The notes under the pieces were generated by a model. The model made no database searches. It had not been told where the DNA came from and saw only the letters and a list, made by a program, of their open reading frames with translations. A stretch of DNA of 64,000 nucleotides from SAR324 cluster bacterium (GTDB taxonomy: Bacteria > SAR324 > NAC60-12): assembly GCA_015231825.1 (NCBI GenBank), contig JADGAV010000016.1:28402-92401 (forward strand), read 5' to 3'. Shown here piece by piece: positions 26,749-36,025 of the stretch. Position 1 is the first letter of the stretch; each line of letters opens with the position of its first letter. Made by a program: the position numbers and the translations under genes.

Positions 26749-27876
26749 ATGAGCGAATTCCAAGAAAATTTAAAAAACCTTGATCCTGTCGACAAACTGG
26801 TCCTGGCACGGGTTTATGATGAACAAGGTCAGCTTGTTTCTGTGATTCCCAATTTACCGGGAAAGCAAGGATCATTGAAGGTCATCAATCATGTCGTCTC
26901 AGAGAACGGTGAATTCAGTGAAGAACAGGCGAGAGGAGCAATTCAACTATTTGGGGAACATGTTGAAGATGCGAAACAAAATCCGGGAAAGCATCCAAAC
27001 CTGGACCTGATAATGAGTCTTGGTTCCTCCAGGTTAAAAATCCAACGGGTGACATCACCGGTTTCCGGGCTGCTGGAAACCATTTCAAAACGGGCGGCAT
27101 CTCAGGAAGAATGTGATGTTTTCATCAGACTCCTCGATCAGGGGGAAGTCAGGGCTGCCGAAAAAGTTGAAGGAGTCTGGCAACCGCAGACGTATGTGAT
27201 TGATGGAATTCTCAATTATTTTGCCAGCCATGGCAATGAGCGGATTGCTGATACTTTTTGGGATAAAATTCCTTTGAAAACTTCTAATTTTACAGACGAG
27301 GACTTTGAAAAAGGAGGAGTACGCTATGCGCCAGGGTCCGTAGTGCGAACCGGTGCCTACATTGGCCCGCAAACGGTAATTATGAACCTCGGGTTTGTCA
27401 ATATTGGCGCCTATATTGCCGGAGATGGCGTGATGATAGATGGCGGAGCACGTGTTGCCTCCTGCGCCCAGATAGGCAGGGGAGTCAAGTTTGGAGCCGG
27501 ATCAGGTATCGAGGGAATCCTCGAACCAGCGGGCCGACTGCCATCAATTGTTGAAGATCATGTGAAAATTGGAGCAATGTGTGAAGTCTCCGGAATCGTG
27601 GGCGAAGGATCAGTCCTGGCCAGTGGAGTGGTGATGGCTTCCGGAAAGAAAATTTATGACGAAGCCACCGGAGAAATTGTTCCTCCTCTGGAATGTCCCA
27701 TTGGTGAGCACACATTTTTGCTACCCGTGATCCCACCACACCGATTGGCAGTTGGCGGATCCCTGATGAGTGAAAACGGTCGTTTCGCAACAGATGCGAT
27801 TATACTCAAACCAGGCGATCTCCGAGATACGAGCACCCTCCAACGTTTTGAAAAGCAAGGCATGCTCTACAATTGA
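26749..27876 (+). CDS. dapD: Tetrahydrodipicolinate N-succinyltransferase (long type)
   Basis: Started at the ATG at 26749, with a CTGGAG site upstream, this is a 375-residue protein. The N-terminal domain covers about 200 residues. The C-terminal domain has left-handed beta-helix hexapeptide repeats (VVRTGAYIGPQTVIMNLGF, then IGAYIAGDGVMIDGGARV) and ends with a PPHRLAVGG segment. The length matches the long DapD type known from Helicobacter/Campylobacter rather than the 274-residue E. coli type. It succinylates tetrahydrodipicolinate in the DAP pathway to lysine and peptidoglycan. Its presence is important when interpreting the LysW cluster at 38-43 kb. Confidence 0.88.
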   Translation: MSEFQENLKNLDPVDKLVLARVYDEQGQLVSVIPNLPGKQGSLKVINHVVSENGEFSEEQARGAIQLFGEHVEDAKQNPGKHPNLDLIMSLGSSRLKIQRVTSPVSGLLETISKRAASQEECDVFIRLLDQGEVRAAEKVEGVWQPQTYVIDGILNYFASHGNERIADTFWDKIPLKTSNFTDEDFEKGGVRYAPGSVVRTGAYIGPQTVIMNLGFVNIGAYIAGDGVMIDGGARVASCAQIGRGVKFGAGSGIEGILEPAGRLPSIVEDHVKIGAMCEVSGIVGEGSVLASGVVMASGKKIYDEATGEIVPPLECPIGEHTFLLPVIPPHRLAVGGSLMSENGRFATDAIILKPGDLRDTSTLQRFEKQGMLYN

Positions 27877-28001
27877 GCCCACCTCAATTCCTCCCTAAAT
27901 TTTTTGCTGGGGAGGAATCCAATTTTTCACCTCCTCACGAAAATTCTGCTCGGCTTCTTGAAATTCAATTCCATATTTCAACCATAAGACAGTTCTCGGG
28001 A

Positions 28002-30011
28002 ATGACGACCATTTCTCTCCACATTCCATCAGAAGCGACCAAAATTGCTGAAGCCATTGCCCAGAAAGGAGGACAGGCATTTCTGGTAGGAGGAACAGTC
28101 AGAGATCATTTCCTCTCAGGGAATCGGCCCAAAGATCTGGATATCGAAGTATTTCATCTTGCCTCAGAAACCCTCGAATCTTTGCTGGCAAACTTCGGCA
28201 GTGTCCATCTCGTGGGGAAACAGTTTGGGGTGTTCAAATTGACAAGCCCCAAAGAAAATTACGATATTAGTCTACCAAGAAGGGAAAACAAAACAGGAAA
28301 GGGGCACAGAGGTTTTTTTGTGGAAGCGGACCCGGAAATGAATTTTGAAGAAGCCGCGCTGAGAAGAGATTTTACGATCAACGCGATGGGCTATGATATT
28401 TTGGGAAAAACTTTTATTGATCCGTTTCATGGGCAAGAAGATCTTGAAAATAAAATTCTCCGGCATGTCGGTCCCCGATTTATAGAAGATCCATTGCGCG
28501 TGCTGAGGGCAATGCAGTTTGCCGGGCGTTTTTCATTCCAAATTGCTCCTGAAACCGTGGAACTTTGCCGCGGTCTTGATCTGAATGAACTCCCCAAAGA
28601 ACGCCTCTTTGAAGAATTCAAAAAACTCCTTCTCAAAGCAGACCGTCCATCGCTTGGTTTAGAAGCGGCGAAGATGCTCGGGGTATTGGAATACTTTCCC
28701 GAGCTTGAGGCACTGATCAACGTTCCCCAGGATCCGCAGTGGCATCCGGAAGGTGATGTCTGGACCCACAATGGGATGGTGATTGATGAGGCGGCAAAAC
28801 TCCGTGATGGCAACGAACAGCAAGATCTATGTCTCATGTTTGGAGCTCTCTGCCATGATTTTGGCAAACCTCCAACAACTGAATTGAAAGAAGGACGTTG
28901 GCGCAGCATTGGACACTGTGAAGCAGGAATTGCACCCGCAGAACAGTTTTTAAGAAGGATGACTGAAGAAAACGCACTGATCGAGACTGTCAAAACATTA
29001 GTCGCTGAACACCTCAGACCGGCTTATCTCTATGGAGACCGCGGTCAGATCACTGAAGGAGCAATACGTCGACTCTCACTGCGTGTTTCTATTCCATTGC
29101 TGGTAAAAGTAGCTCAAGCCGATCATTTTGGCAGAACTACTCCTGATGCAATTGCACGTGAATTTCCTGCAGGTGAATGGTTGCTCGAACAGGCTGAAGT
29201 TCTTAAAGTTCGAGATCGACAACCCGCGCCGATTTTGATGGGTCGTCACCTGATTTCATTGGGGATGAAGCCAGGACCAGAAATGGGTCAAATTCTCAAA
29301 ATCGCTTTTGAATTACAGCTGGATGGCAAAATTGCTGCTCTTGATCAGGCACTGACGTGGGCAGAGCAGAAATTGTTTGAAGGGCCTGTCAACAATTCAA
29401 TGGAAAATTCGGAGAATCTAAAAGGGCGCTTTTCAGCGCCTGCTCGTCCAGAAGAAATGAATACGGACAGCAGCCATGAAATCGGTTCACCTGGCTTAAA
29501 ATACGCCTGTCGGAATTGCGGACAGTCCATAGAAAATGTACCGTATTGCATGTTTTGCGGAACAAAGCAGGACAATCTCATTCCTCAAAATGATTTTACA
29601 GCATTGCAGGTTCCCTGGCACGGGGATGATTCAGAATCCCTGCGACGAATCCCATTTGGCGATCAAATTGAGCAAAAAATTGAAAGAAAATCAAAGTGGA
29701 TGAAGTTTGTCGCCTTTGTTCATTATTTTGTTGCTGCAGGCTTGGGAATGACCGCATTGATCGGAGGAATCAGCGGAGAAATATTGTTTCGAATAATATT
29801 TTTGATCATTGCAGGAATATTATTTTACGAAGGCCGTGTCCTGTGGAAAGCCTCGAACTATTTTCGTTTGGTAGCCGTCACTGATGAAGCCGATCAGATC
29901 TATATCGCCGAGGGAGCAGAGCAGCTCAAGGCATTTTTTCTCTTGGACAGCATCTTTTATGGCGTCATTTTAATTTTGGTCTTTTTTCTAGAAAGACTCG
30001 GAAACGGGTAG
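28002..30011 (+). CDS. cca: CCA-adding enzyme/HD phosphohydrolase fused to a zinc-ribbon membrane domain
   Basis: A 669-residue protein from the ATG at 28002; an upstream extension to 27873 is not conserved-looking. The N-terminal part is a class II tRNA nucleotidyltransferase: GGTVRD, metal motif DLDIE, RRDFTINAM. An HD domain follows (HNGMVID, CHDFGKPP) as in E. coli-type Cca, to about residue 460. A linker leads to a zinc ribbon (Cys503, Cys506, Cys516, Cys519) and then three to four membrane helices (about 565-610 and 640-665). The ribbon-membrane part resembles the next gene's product. It would tether tRNA 3'-end maturation or repair to the membrane, which is highly unusual; function of the tail is unknown. 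Confidence 0.85.
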   Translation: MTTISLHIPSEATKIAEAIAQKGGQAFLVGGTVRDHFLSGNRPKDLDIEVFHLASETLESLLANFGSVHLVGKQFGVFKLTSPKENYDISLPRRENKTGKGHRGFFVEADPEMNFEEAALRRDFTINAMGYDILGKTFIDPFHGQEDLENKILRHVGPRFIEDPLRVLRAMQFAGRFSFQIAPETVELCRGLDLNELPKERLFEEFKKLLLKADRPSLGLEAAKMLGVLEYFPELEALINVPQDPQWHPEGDVWTHNGMVIDEAAKLRDGNEQQDLCLMFGALCHDFGKPPTTELKEGRWRSIGHCEAGIAPAEQFLRRMTEENALIETVKTLVAEHLRPAYLYGDRGQITEGAIRRLSLRVSIPLLVKVAQADHFGRTTPDAIAREFPAGEWLLEQAEVLKVRDRQPAPILMGRHLISLGMKPGPEMGQILKIAFELQLDGKIAALDQALTWAEQKLFEGPVNNSMENSENLKGRFSAPARPEEMNTDSSHEIGSPGLKYACRNCGQSIENVPYCMFCGTKQDNLIPQNDFTALQVPWHGDDSESLRRIPFGDQIEQKIERKSKWMKFVAFVHYFVAAGLGMTALIGGISGEILFRIIFLIIAGILFYEGRVLWKASNYFRLVAVTDEADQIYIAEGAEQLKAFFLLDSIFYGVILILVFFLERLGNG

Positions 30012-30017
30012 CTTCCT

Positions 30018-30353
30018 ATGAGTCAAAACCGTATTTCATTGAAACGAATTCCCTTCAACTTCAAGGAAGAACAGCAAATCAGCGGATTGGCTTTCTGGTT
30101 GAGGTTCGTCTCCGTGATCAGTGTCATGATCGGCATTCTCCAACTTGTTTTAGAGAACCCCCTCCTTGCCGCCATTCAATTGATTGGAGCCTGGTTTTTA
30201 TGGAATGGGGCAAATAAGCTGATCCTTGTGATTGAAACCGACAGTGCAGACCAGGATCACCTGGTTGATGCCATTTTAAATTTGGGAAATTATTTTGCCT
30301 TCAAAGGAGTCCTGATCATTATTGGTGCGATTGGACTGTTTCTATGGAATTGA
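30018..30353 (+). CDS. Small DUF5362-like membrane protein
   Basis: A 111-residue protein with three membrane helices: FWLRFVSVISVMIGILQ, PLLAAIQLIGAWFLW and a C-terminal FKGVLIIIGAIGLFLWN. Between helices 2 and 3 it carries WNGANKLILVIETDSADQ. The membrane tail of the preceding Cca fusion has the same layout (LWKASNYFRLVAVTDEADQ), which suggests they are homologous copies. It starts 7 bp after the fusion gene and overlaps the following PrsW-like gene by 10 bases, so all three are co-translated. The family function is unknown. Confidence 0.65.
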   Translation: MSQNRISLKRIPFNFKEEQQISGLAFWLRFVSVISVMIGILQLVLENPLLAAIQLIGAWFLWNGANKLILVIETDSADQDHLVDAILNLGNYFAFKGVLIIIGAIGLFLWN

Positions 30354-31198
30354 TCATCATATTCTGCACAGTCGGCATCAGCGGAGCGATCTGGCTCTGG
30401 TTTCTGATCCGCTATGACCGAAACAGACCTGAACCCTTAAAATGGGTTTTGTTTGTGGGCGTAGGCGGGGGTTTGCTCAGCGCATTTGCTGCGGGAACGA
30501 TGAATGAATGGTTTTCTGCATGGTCTGGAATCACCTTCTATCCGCAGTCACCCCTGCAGGCTTTGGTTCTGTCGATTTTTGTGGGAATCAATGAAGAAAG
30601 CTGCAAACTACTGGCCACTCTTTTGCTGGCCTGGAGGATCAAAGAGTTTGATGAGCCGATTGATGCACTGATTTACGCTATGAGTGCTTCCCTCGGGTTT
30701 GCTGTCTTTGAAAACTTATTTTACGCCTTTCAACACGATTGGACTATTGTCCCTTTGCGAACAATCACAGCAGTACCGGGACATCTTGCTTTTGCAGCCA
30801 TCTGGGGATTCGGCATTGCAAAAATCAAATTCATCAGGCAGAAAGGCGCCTATATCTCTACTATTCTACCCTATCTGGGCTACTCCGCGCTGATTCACGG
30901 ATTTTATGATTTCGTGCTGTTCTTGAATACCTGGACCGTTTTTCTGATTTTTCCGATCCTCATTTTTTTAGTCACGAATGCTCATAAACACTTAATTTAC
31001 CTGACAGGACAAACTCCCTTTCTGCGGGTTGGAGAATGTCACGAATGCCGAACCATTAATCCTTCTGTTGCCAGGTTTTGTCAAATGTGCGGGACTTCTT
31101 TGGCTCAGGAATTCTTTAGAGTCTGTAACCGCTGCAACATAAGAGTGCTGTCGAAAACATCAAACTGTTTTCGATGCAATACCAGGCTTGCAGAATAA
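30344..31198 (+). CDS. PrsW-family intramembrane metalloprotease with two C-terminal zinc ribbons
   Basis: A 284-residue membrane protein with the PrsW motifs in order: NEESCKL (EExxK-type), FAVFENLFYAF, GHLAFAAIWG and ALIHGFYDF. These supply the Glu and His residues of the proposed metal site within the membrane. The C-terminus has two cytosolic zinc ribbons (ECHECRTINP with FCQMCG, then VCNRCNI with NCFRCN). PrsW in Bacillus cleaves an anti-sigma factor; the bacterial relatives have varied or unknown targets. The ribbons echo the one in the Cca fusion two genes upstream, hinting at a shared complex. No anti-sigma gene is adjacent. Confidence 0.8.
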   Translation: MELIIIFCTVGISGAIWLWFLIRYDRNRPEPLKWVLFVGVGGGLLSAFAAGTMNEWFSAWSGITFYPQSPLQALVLSIFVGINEESCKLLATLLLAWRIKEFDEPIDALIYAMSASLGFAVFENLFYAFQHDWTIVPLRTITAVPGHLAFAAIWGFGIAKIKFIRQKGAYISTILPYLGYSALIHGFYDFVLFLNTWTVFLIFPILIFLVTNAHKHLIYLTGQTPFLRVGECHECRTINPSVARFCQMCGTSLAQEFFRVCNRCNIRVLSKTSNCFRCNTRLAE

Positions 31199-31215
31199 AT
31201 TCCATCGTACTTGAA

Positions 31216-32394
31216 TCATAACATCCCGTATATCAAACCAGCCAGAACGGCACCTGCAAAACCCAGCAGTACATAGGCAGCAAAAACTGGACGTCGCACC
31301 AAGGGGAAAACTGCCGTCATTGCAGGAATGCTGCTCACCGCGCCTGCCACGACAAAAGCCATACCGGACCCCACCGACATCCCCTGACTGATCAACCCTG
31401 CAACCAGCGCAGGTGCAATATAAGAATTCAGATAAGCAGGAACGCCAACGAGAGCACTGATCATAACCGGCAGGATACCGTTTCCTCCTACCACCGAGGC
31501 AATGGATTCTGCAGGGATGTAGTGAATCATCAGACTTTCCAGTGTGTAGGCAAACAGCATCCACTTCAATAAAAACAATGCATTTTCAAACAATTCTGAT
31601 CGAAAGATGTCCCGTCTTTTTGTTTCTGTCCAGAAGCGCCAGACCGGTTTTTTGTCTGAGAGACTGCTTGATCCGCAGGATCCGCTTGTCGAACAACTGT
31701 CAGCGCTATCAGAACAACTGGAACTCGATTTCTTTTTACGCGCCTGGTATGGATTTTTGAAATAGCCTGCAGAACTGCACAATTTGATAGCAAATCCTCC
31801 CATTAAACCGAGAGCAACAGCGATGAATGCTTTTGCAATGGCGAACTTCCAACCCAGTGCAGCAGCAGTTATCAGCAAAGTCGGTGGATCGATTAGAGGA
31901 GAAGAAAGCCAAAATGCCATGATTGCCGAAAGTGGCGTCCCCAGAGCCAGCAAGCCGGCGATAAAAGGAATGACCTCACAAGAGCAAAAAGGCGCCAATC
32001 CTCCCAGCAAAGCCGCAAAAACAATCATCCGCTTTTCGCGTCCCTTGAAGGCATTGGCAATTAAAGCTTCAGATCCTGTCGCTTTCAGTCCAGCAATTAG
32101 CAGGACAGCAAAAACCATATAAGGAGCAGTCTGTGCTAAATTTGTCAGTGTCAGCATTCCCAACGGAAAAAGCTGATCAGGATCAAAAACAGCTAGAATT
32201 CCAAAAATCGCAATAATCAGGAGATAAACCCGTTCAAAGGAGTTGTATACCTTTGAAACAAGTCCATTGCCATTTTGCAATTGCTTCAGGCTAAATTTTT
32301 GCCGGAAATTGTTCAAGAGTTCCCTTTTTATCTGATTTTCCGGGGGATTTTCACTAAAAACCGGTTTTTGATTTTCATGGGTGACACTATCCAT
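31216..32394 (-). CDS. ArsP/SO_0444-type heavy-metal permease
   Basis: A 392-residue permease of the UPF0718/ArsP superfamily with about eight membrane helices in two halves (IANAFKGREKRMIVFAALLG; PFCSCEVIPFIAGLLALGTPLSA). The family's CxC-containing PFCSCEVIP motif is intact. Between the two halves is a hydrophilic loop rich in Ser and Cys (CSDSADSCSTSGSCGSSS) that could bind soft metals or arsenicals. The preceding minus-strand gene encodes an ArsR repressor and overlaps it by 8 bases, so this is a metal- or arsenic-responsive efflux operon. Copper/zinc versus trivalent organoarsenical export cannot be decided. Confidence 0.83.
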   Translation of the reverse strand: MDSVTHENQKPVFSENPPENQIKRELLNNFRQKFSLKQLQNGNGLVSKVYNSFERVYLLIIAIFGILAVFDPDQLFPLGMLTLTNLAQTAPYMVFAVLLIAGLKATGSEALIANAFKGREKRMIVFAALLGGLAPFCSCEVIPFIAGLLALGTPLSAIMAFWLSSPLIDPPTLLITAAALGWKFAIAKAFIAVALGLMGGFAIKLCSSAGYFKNPYQARKKKSSSSCSDSADSCSTSGSCGSSSLSDKKPVWRFWTETKRRDIFRSELFENALFLLKWMLFAYTLESLMIHYIPAESIASVVGGNGILPVMISALVGVPAYLNSYIAPALVAGLISQGMSVGSGMAFVVAGAVSSIPAMTAVFPLVRRPVFAAYVLLGFAGAVLAGLIYGML

Positions 32395-32734
32395 ATACTT
32401 CTTCTTTTCGGGTTAAATTATCGTGTTTCTGTTCCTCTGACGCTTGACTGTCCTGGCAACATTCCTCCAGCAAGTAATCCGCCAGAAATTTAATTCTCTG
32501 ATAGTTTGCCCGACTGATCACTTCCCTGCCGCGTTTTTCCTGCAGAACCAAATCAGCCGCAGCGAGAAAACGTAGATGATGAGCCAGTGTTGAAGCAGGC
32601 ATTTTAAGCTTTTCCTGTATCTCTCCGATGCTCAATCCCTCAGGGCAAGCTCGCACCAAAATCAACAATACTGTGAGGCGAGGTTCCGAACCCACCGCAG
32701 CAAATCCTTGAGCCGCCTCCTCCAAAACTAACAT
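32387..32734 (-). CDS. ArsR-family metal-responsive repressor
   Basis: A 115-residue winged-helix protein. The helix-turn-helix lies around IGEIQEKLKMPASTLAHHLRFL and the wing is VLQEKRGREVI. A vicinal cysteine pair near the C-terminus (ECCQDSQ) could sense arsenic or another soft metal, as in C-terminal-sensor ArsR proteins; the alpha-3 CVC motif of classic ArsR is absent. An AGAGGTG site precedes the ATG. It likely represses its own operon with the downstream permease. Confidence 0.85.
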   Translation of the reverse strand: MLVLEEAAQGFAAVGSEPRLTVLLILVRACPEGLSIGEIQEKLKMPASTLAHHLRFLAAADLVLQEKRGREVISRANYQRIKFLADYLLEECCQDSQASEEQKHDNLTRKEEVYG

Positions 32735-33212
32735 AAAGCACCTCTCTTAATATTTGGGGACATAATACTTATTAAAACTTTCTCATATTTTCAAGGGTCA
32801 AAACTTTTTAAAATTTGCACTCTCTCTGATCATTCTGCAAAGAAGGAGTAACCGGGAGAATGAAAATTATATCCTGCCAACCATTCTTTCATACGATCCA
32901 CAAAATGGAATATTATGAATAGTTGTGAATGAGCTGACTTAAAATTTAATATAACTATAAAACTGGTTATATAGAGATAACAAGTATTTTTTATCAATGC
33001 AAGGTTTTTATTTGAAATTGCGAAATGATTTCAGATGAGACCAATTCCTCTTTTTACTTTAAACACTATTCTCTTTTGTGCTGCCAATGACAATCCCGAC
33101 TGAAAAGCAAAATACAAATGACTTGACACAATAATATTTGCTAATTTAGCATTGCCGCTCAGCATTATTTCCCACTCATAGAACAGACATTAAACCTCCG
33201 GACTGAATATAC
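32735..33212. other. AT-rich intergenic region between the arsR and hpa-like operons
   Basis: About 480 bases with no convincing gene. Next to arsR, TTAATA at 32747-32752 and TATTAA at 32770-32775 form an inverted repeat that could be an operator. On the plus strand TTGACA at 33123-33128 could be a -35 element for the aromatic catabolic operon, but no good -10 follows at the right distance. A local regulator for the hpa-like operon is not seen. Confidence 0.35.
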
Positions 33213-33590
33213 ATGCCTCATCTGATTATCGAATGCTCGGCCAATCTGGAGGGAGATCTCGACATCCAGGCCTTTTGCGAGCATCTGAGACAAACCGCCA
33301 CAGAGATCGATGCATTTCCCCTTGCCGGAGTCCGGGTCCGTGCTTTCGTCACCCGTTACTACAGCATCGCAGATGGCAATCCGAAACATTGCTTCATCGA
33401 TATATCTGTACGTCTACGTGCAGGTCGCCCCATGGATGTCCGCAAAGCAGCCGCAGAAAAGATCTTTGAAGCGGCAAAAACCTATTTAAACCCACTGATG
33501 ACAACCCGTTCCATTGCTCTTTCTCTGGAAATGCGTGACATTGATCCTGAACTTTCTCCTAAAACCAGCACAATTCGAGAACATCTATAG
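33213..33590 (+). CDS. hpaF: 5-carboxymethyl-2-hydroxymuconate delta-isomerase
   Basis: A 125-residue 4-oxalocrotonate-tautomerase-superfamily protein. Pro2 follows the initiator Met (MPHLIIECSANLEG) and would be the catalytic N-terminal proline; the length matches the trimeric CHMI type rather than the 62-residue tautomerase. It isomerises the ring-cleavage product after oxidation in the homoprotocatechuate route. It is the first gene of a six-gene plus-strand operon with 12 bp to hpaE. Confidence 0.88.
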   Translation: MPHLIIECSANLEGDLDIQAFCEHLRQTATEIDAFPLAGVRVRAFVTRYYSIADGNPKHCFIDISVRLRAGRPMDVRKAAAEKIFEAAKTYLNPLMTTRSIALSLEMRDIDPELSPKTSTIREHL

Positions 33591-33602
33591 GCTAACTGCA
33601 GT

Positions 33603-35114
33603 ATGTCGGACCTGGATCAGAATCTTGCCAAGCTGAACCAATATCTTGCCCGGTTTCGCGGTCAGGGCATTGAGAACCATATCGGGGGCAAGAACCTGCC
33701 TGCCATCTCAGGAGCTACGTTCAATACCCATTCTCCCGTAGATGAGAGTCTGATCTGTTCCGTCGCAAAAAGCGGTAAAAAGGATATCGACGCAGCCGCA
33801 CAAGCAGCCCGAAATGCATTTCCAGCCTGGCAGGATCTGCAAGCCACGGAACGCAGAGGAATTCTGCACAGCATGGCCGATGGTATCGAAGCCAGGGCAG
33901 AAGAAATTGCTCTTTGCGAATGCTGGGACACGGGACAAGCAGTGCGTTTCATGTCCAAAGCGGCATTGCGAGGAGCTGAAAATTTTCGTTTTTTTGCTGA
34001 CCGCGCGCTAAGTGCCCGTGACGGCCAGGTTTTGCCGTCGGCGACACTGATGAATGTGACCACGCGTAAGCCAATAGGACCTGTGGGCGTGATCACACCC
34101 TGGAATACTCCATTCATGCTGTCCACCTGGAAAATTGCTCCTGCGCTGGCTGCCGGATGCACTGTAGTACACAAACCCGCCGAATTTTCTCCTGTGACAG
34201 CACGTATTCTGATGGAAATTGCAGAGGATAGTGGTCTGCCAAAAGGAGTCTTAAACCTGGTAAACGGCTTTGGCGATGAGGCCGGTAAAGCACTGACAGA
34301 ACACCCGGACATCAAAGCAATCGCCTTTGTCGGGGAAAGCAAAACGGGTTCGATGATCATGAAACAAGGGGCTGACACACTGAAACGTGTGCATTTCGAA
34401 CTGGGGGGCAAAAATCCGGTCATCGTTTTTGAAGACGCCGATCTGGAGCGGGCATTGGATGCTGCCGTCTTTATGATCTATTCTCTCAATGGAGAACGAT
34501 GTACTTCATCTTCACGACTTTTGTTGCAGGACAGCATCGCTGCAGAATTCGAAGGAAGATTGATCGAGCGTGTAAACAAGATCAAGGTCGGGCATCCACT
34601 GGATCCCGCAACCGAGCTGGGACCTCTGATTCACAAAACCCATTTCGATAAAGTTACCGGATATTTCGAAACTGCCCTCAAAGAAGGAGCGACCATTTCA
34701 GCAGGAGGAAAACAGATTGGAGAATCAGGCTATTTTGTCGCCCCAACCCTGTTTACCAATGCAAGCAATGACATGAAAATTGCGCAGGAAGAGATCTTCG
34801 GCCCCGTCCTCACGGCTCTGCGCTTTTCCGATGAATGGGATGCACTCGAGATTGCAAACGAAATCAAATATGGTTTGACCGGTTATATCTGGACCAACGA
34901 TCTGACCCGTGCTCTTCGCATTTCAGATCGTCTTGAAGCCGGCATGATTTGGGTGAACTCAGAAAACGTCCGTCATCTGCCTACTCCATTTGGAGGAATC
35001 AAAGCCAGCGGTATTGGCCGTGACGGAGGAGACTGGTCTTTTGACTTTTACATGGAACAAAAGCACATCGGTTTTGCAACGGGCAGCCACAAAATTCCAA
35101 AACTGGGGATTTGA
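33603..35114 (+). CDS. hpaE: 5-carboxymethyl-2-hydroxymuconate semialdehyde dehydrogenase
   Basis: A 503-residue aldehyde dehydrogenase with an intact active site: catalytic Cys in NGERCTSSS, Glu in FELGGKNP, the Asn in TPWNTPFML and the C-terminal NSENVRHLPTPFGG motif. Family features and position next to hpaF support oxidation of the semialdehyde made by extradiol cleavage. Other 2-hydroxymuconic semialdehydes remain possible because the dioxygenase in this operon is of LigAB type. Confidence 0.87.
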   Translation: MSDLDQNLAKLNQYLARFRGQGIENHIGGKNLPAISGATFNTHSPVDESLICSVAKSGKKDIDAAAQAARNAFPAWQDLQATERRGILHSMADGIEARAEEIALCECWDTGQAVRFMSKAALRGAENFRFFADRALSARDGQVLPSATLMNVTTRKPIGPVGVITPWNTPFMLSTWKIAPALAAGCTVVHKPAEFSPVTARILMEIAEDSGLPKGVLNLVNGFGDEAGKALTEHPDIKAIAFVGESKTGSMIMKQGADTLKRVHFELGGKNPVIVFEDADLERALDAAVFMIYSLNGERCTSSSRLLLQDSIAAEFEGRLIERVNKIKVGHPLDPATELGPLIHKTHFDKVTGYFETALKEGATISAGGKQIGESGYFVAPTLFTNASNDMKIAQEEIFGPVLTALRFSDEWDALEIANEIKYGLTGYIWTNDLTRALRISDRLEAGMIWVNSENVRHLPTPFGGIKASGIGRDGGDWSFDFYMEQKHIGFATGSHKIPKLGI

Positions 35115-35167
35115 AAATCAGTTTCTCGAAATTTCAGCACCAAATATCCTGAGAACGGAGATTGTCT

Positions 35168-36025
35168 ATGCGTTTTGCGACCTTTTCTGCCGACAATCAA
35201 TTATTTTATGGAGCAGCCACTGAAGAAGGCATGATTGCCTTGTCAATGGAATTTCCCAAATGGCAGAGCCTGCGGGAAGTAATCGAAAATCAAGCCCTAT
35301 CCGAATTGGAAAATGCCGCTGCGGGGAGGGGAATCACGCACCCCAGAGGAAAATTCGACTTTGAGATTCCAATTCCTGCTCCTGAAAAAATCATTTGTGT
35401 TGGTGTAAATTTTCCCGACCGAAACGCAGAATATAAGGATGGGCAAGAAGCACCGGCAAACATGTCACTATTTGTCCGCTTTCCCCGTTCATTTACCGGA
35501 CACGGGCGCCCTCTGATCAAACCTCACGTATCGGACCAGTTGGACTATGAAGGAGAGATTGCCGTCATCATCGGAAAAACTGGTCGTTATATTTCGCAAA
35601 ATGAGGCCTACCACCATATTGCAGCGATTACCCTCTGCAACGAAGGGACTCTGAGAGATTGGGTCCGACATGCCAAGTTTAACGTAACCCAGGGTAAAAA
35701 CTTTGACAATTCCGGTGCTATGGGTCCTTACCTGATTCCATTCACTTCTGGAGATCAGCTGAATGATATCCGGCTTTGCACGAAGGTCAATGGAGAACTT
35801 CGCCAGGACGACCGCACAAGCCGGATGATTTTTCCGATCCGTCGTCAAATCGAATATATTTCTACGTTCACCACCCTGGTTCCCGGCGACATCATCGTTA
35901 CAGGCACTCCCACCGGAGCCGGAGCACGATTGGATCCTCCAGTGTATTTAAAGCACGGAGATGTCGTTGAGATTGAAGCCGAAGGCATTGGAACACTCAT
36001 CAACAGAGTTGAAAACGAGACATGA
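35168..36025 (+). CDS. hpaG: Fumarylacetoacetate-hydrolase-family decarboxylase/isomerase (HpaG-like)
   Basis: A 285-residue FAH-family protein from the ATG at 35168, with GGAG just upstream. The core (about residues 75-282) has the metal-binding acidic motif LDYEGEIAVIIG and the family end GDIIVTGTPTGAG. In the homoprotocatechuate route HpaG decarboxylates 5-oxo-pent-3-ene-1,2,5-tricarboxylate and isomerises the product. The N-terminal 70 residues form the usual small domain. The stop overlaps the hydratase start (ATGA). Other FAH-family hydrolase activity cannot be excluded. Confidence 0.8.
   Translation: MRFATFSADNQLFYGAATEEGMIALSMEFPKWQSLREVIENQALSELENAAAGRGITHPRGKFDFEIPIPAPEKIICVGVNFPDRNAEYKDGQEAPANMSLFVRFPRSFTGHGRPLIKPHVSDQLDYEGEIAVIIGKTGRYISQNEAYHHIAAITLCNEGTLRDWVRHAKFNVTQGKNFDNSGAMGPYLIPFTSGDQLNDIRLCTKVNGELRQDDRTSRMIFPIRRQIEYISTFTTLVPGDIIVTGTPTGAGARLDPPVYLKHGDVVEIEAEGIGTLINRVENET

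Noticed and set aside
27873..28001. N-terminal extension of the Cca fusion
   Set aside because: It overlaps the dapD stop and has no conserved features; family similarity begins just after 28002.
28427..28993. 188-codon minus-strand frame opposite cca
   Set aside because: Antisense shadow; Ser/Arg-rich low-complexity product.
33662..34423. 253-codon minus-strand frame opposite hpaE
   Set aside because: Antisense shadow of a well-supported aldehyde dehydrogenase; composition is that of a complementary codon frame.
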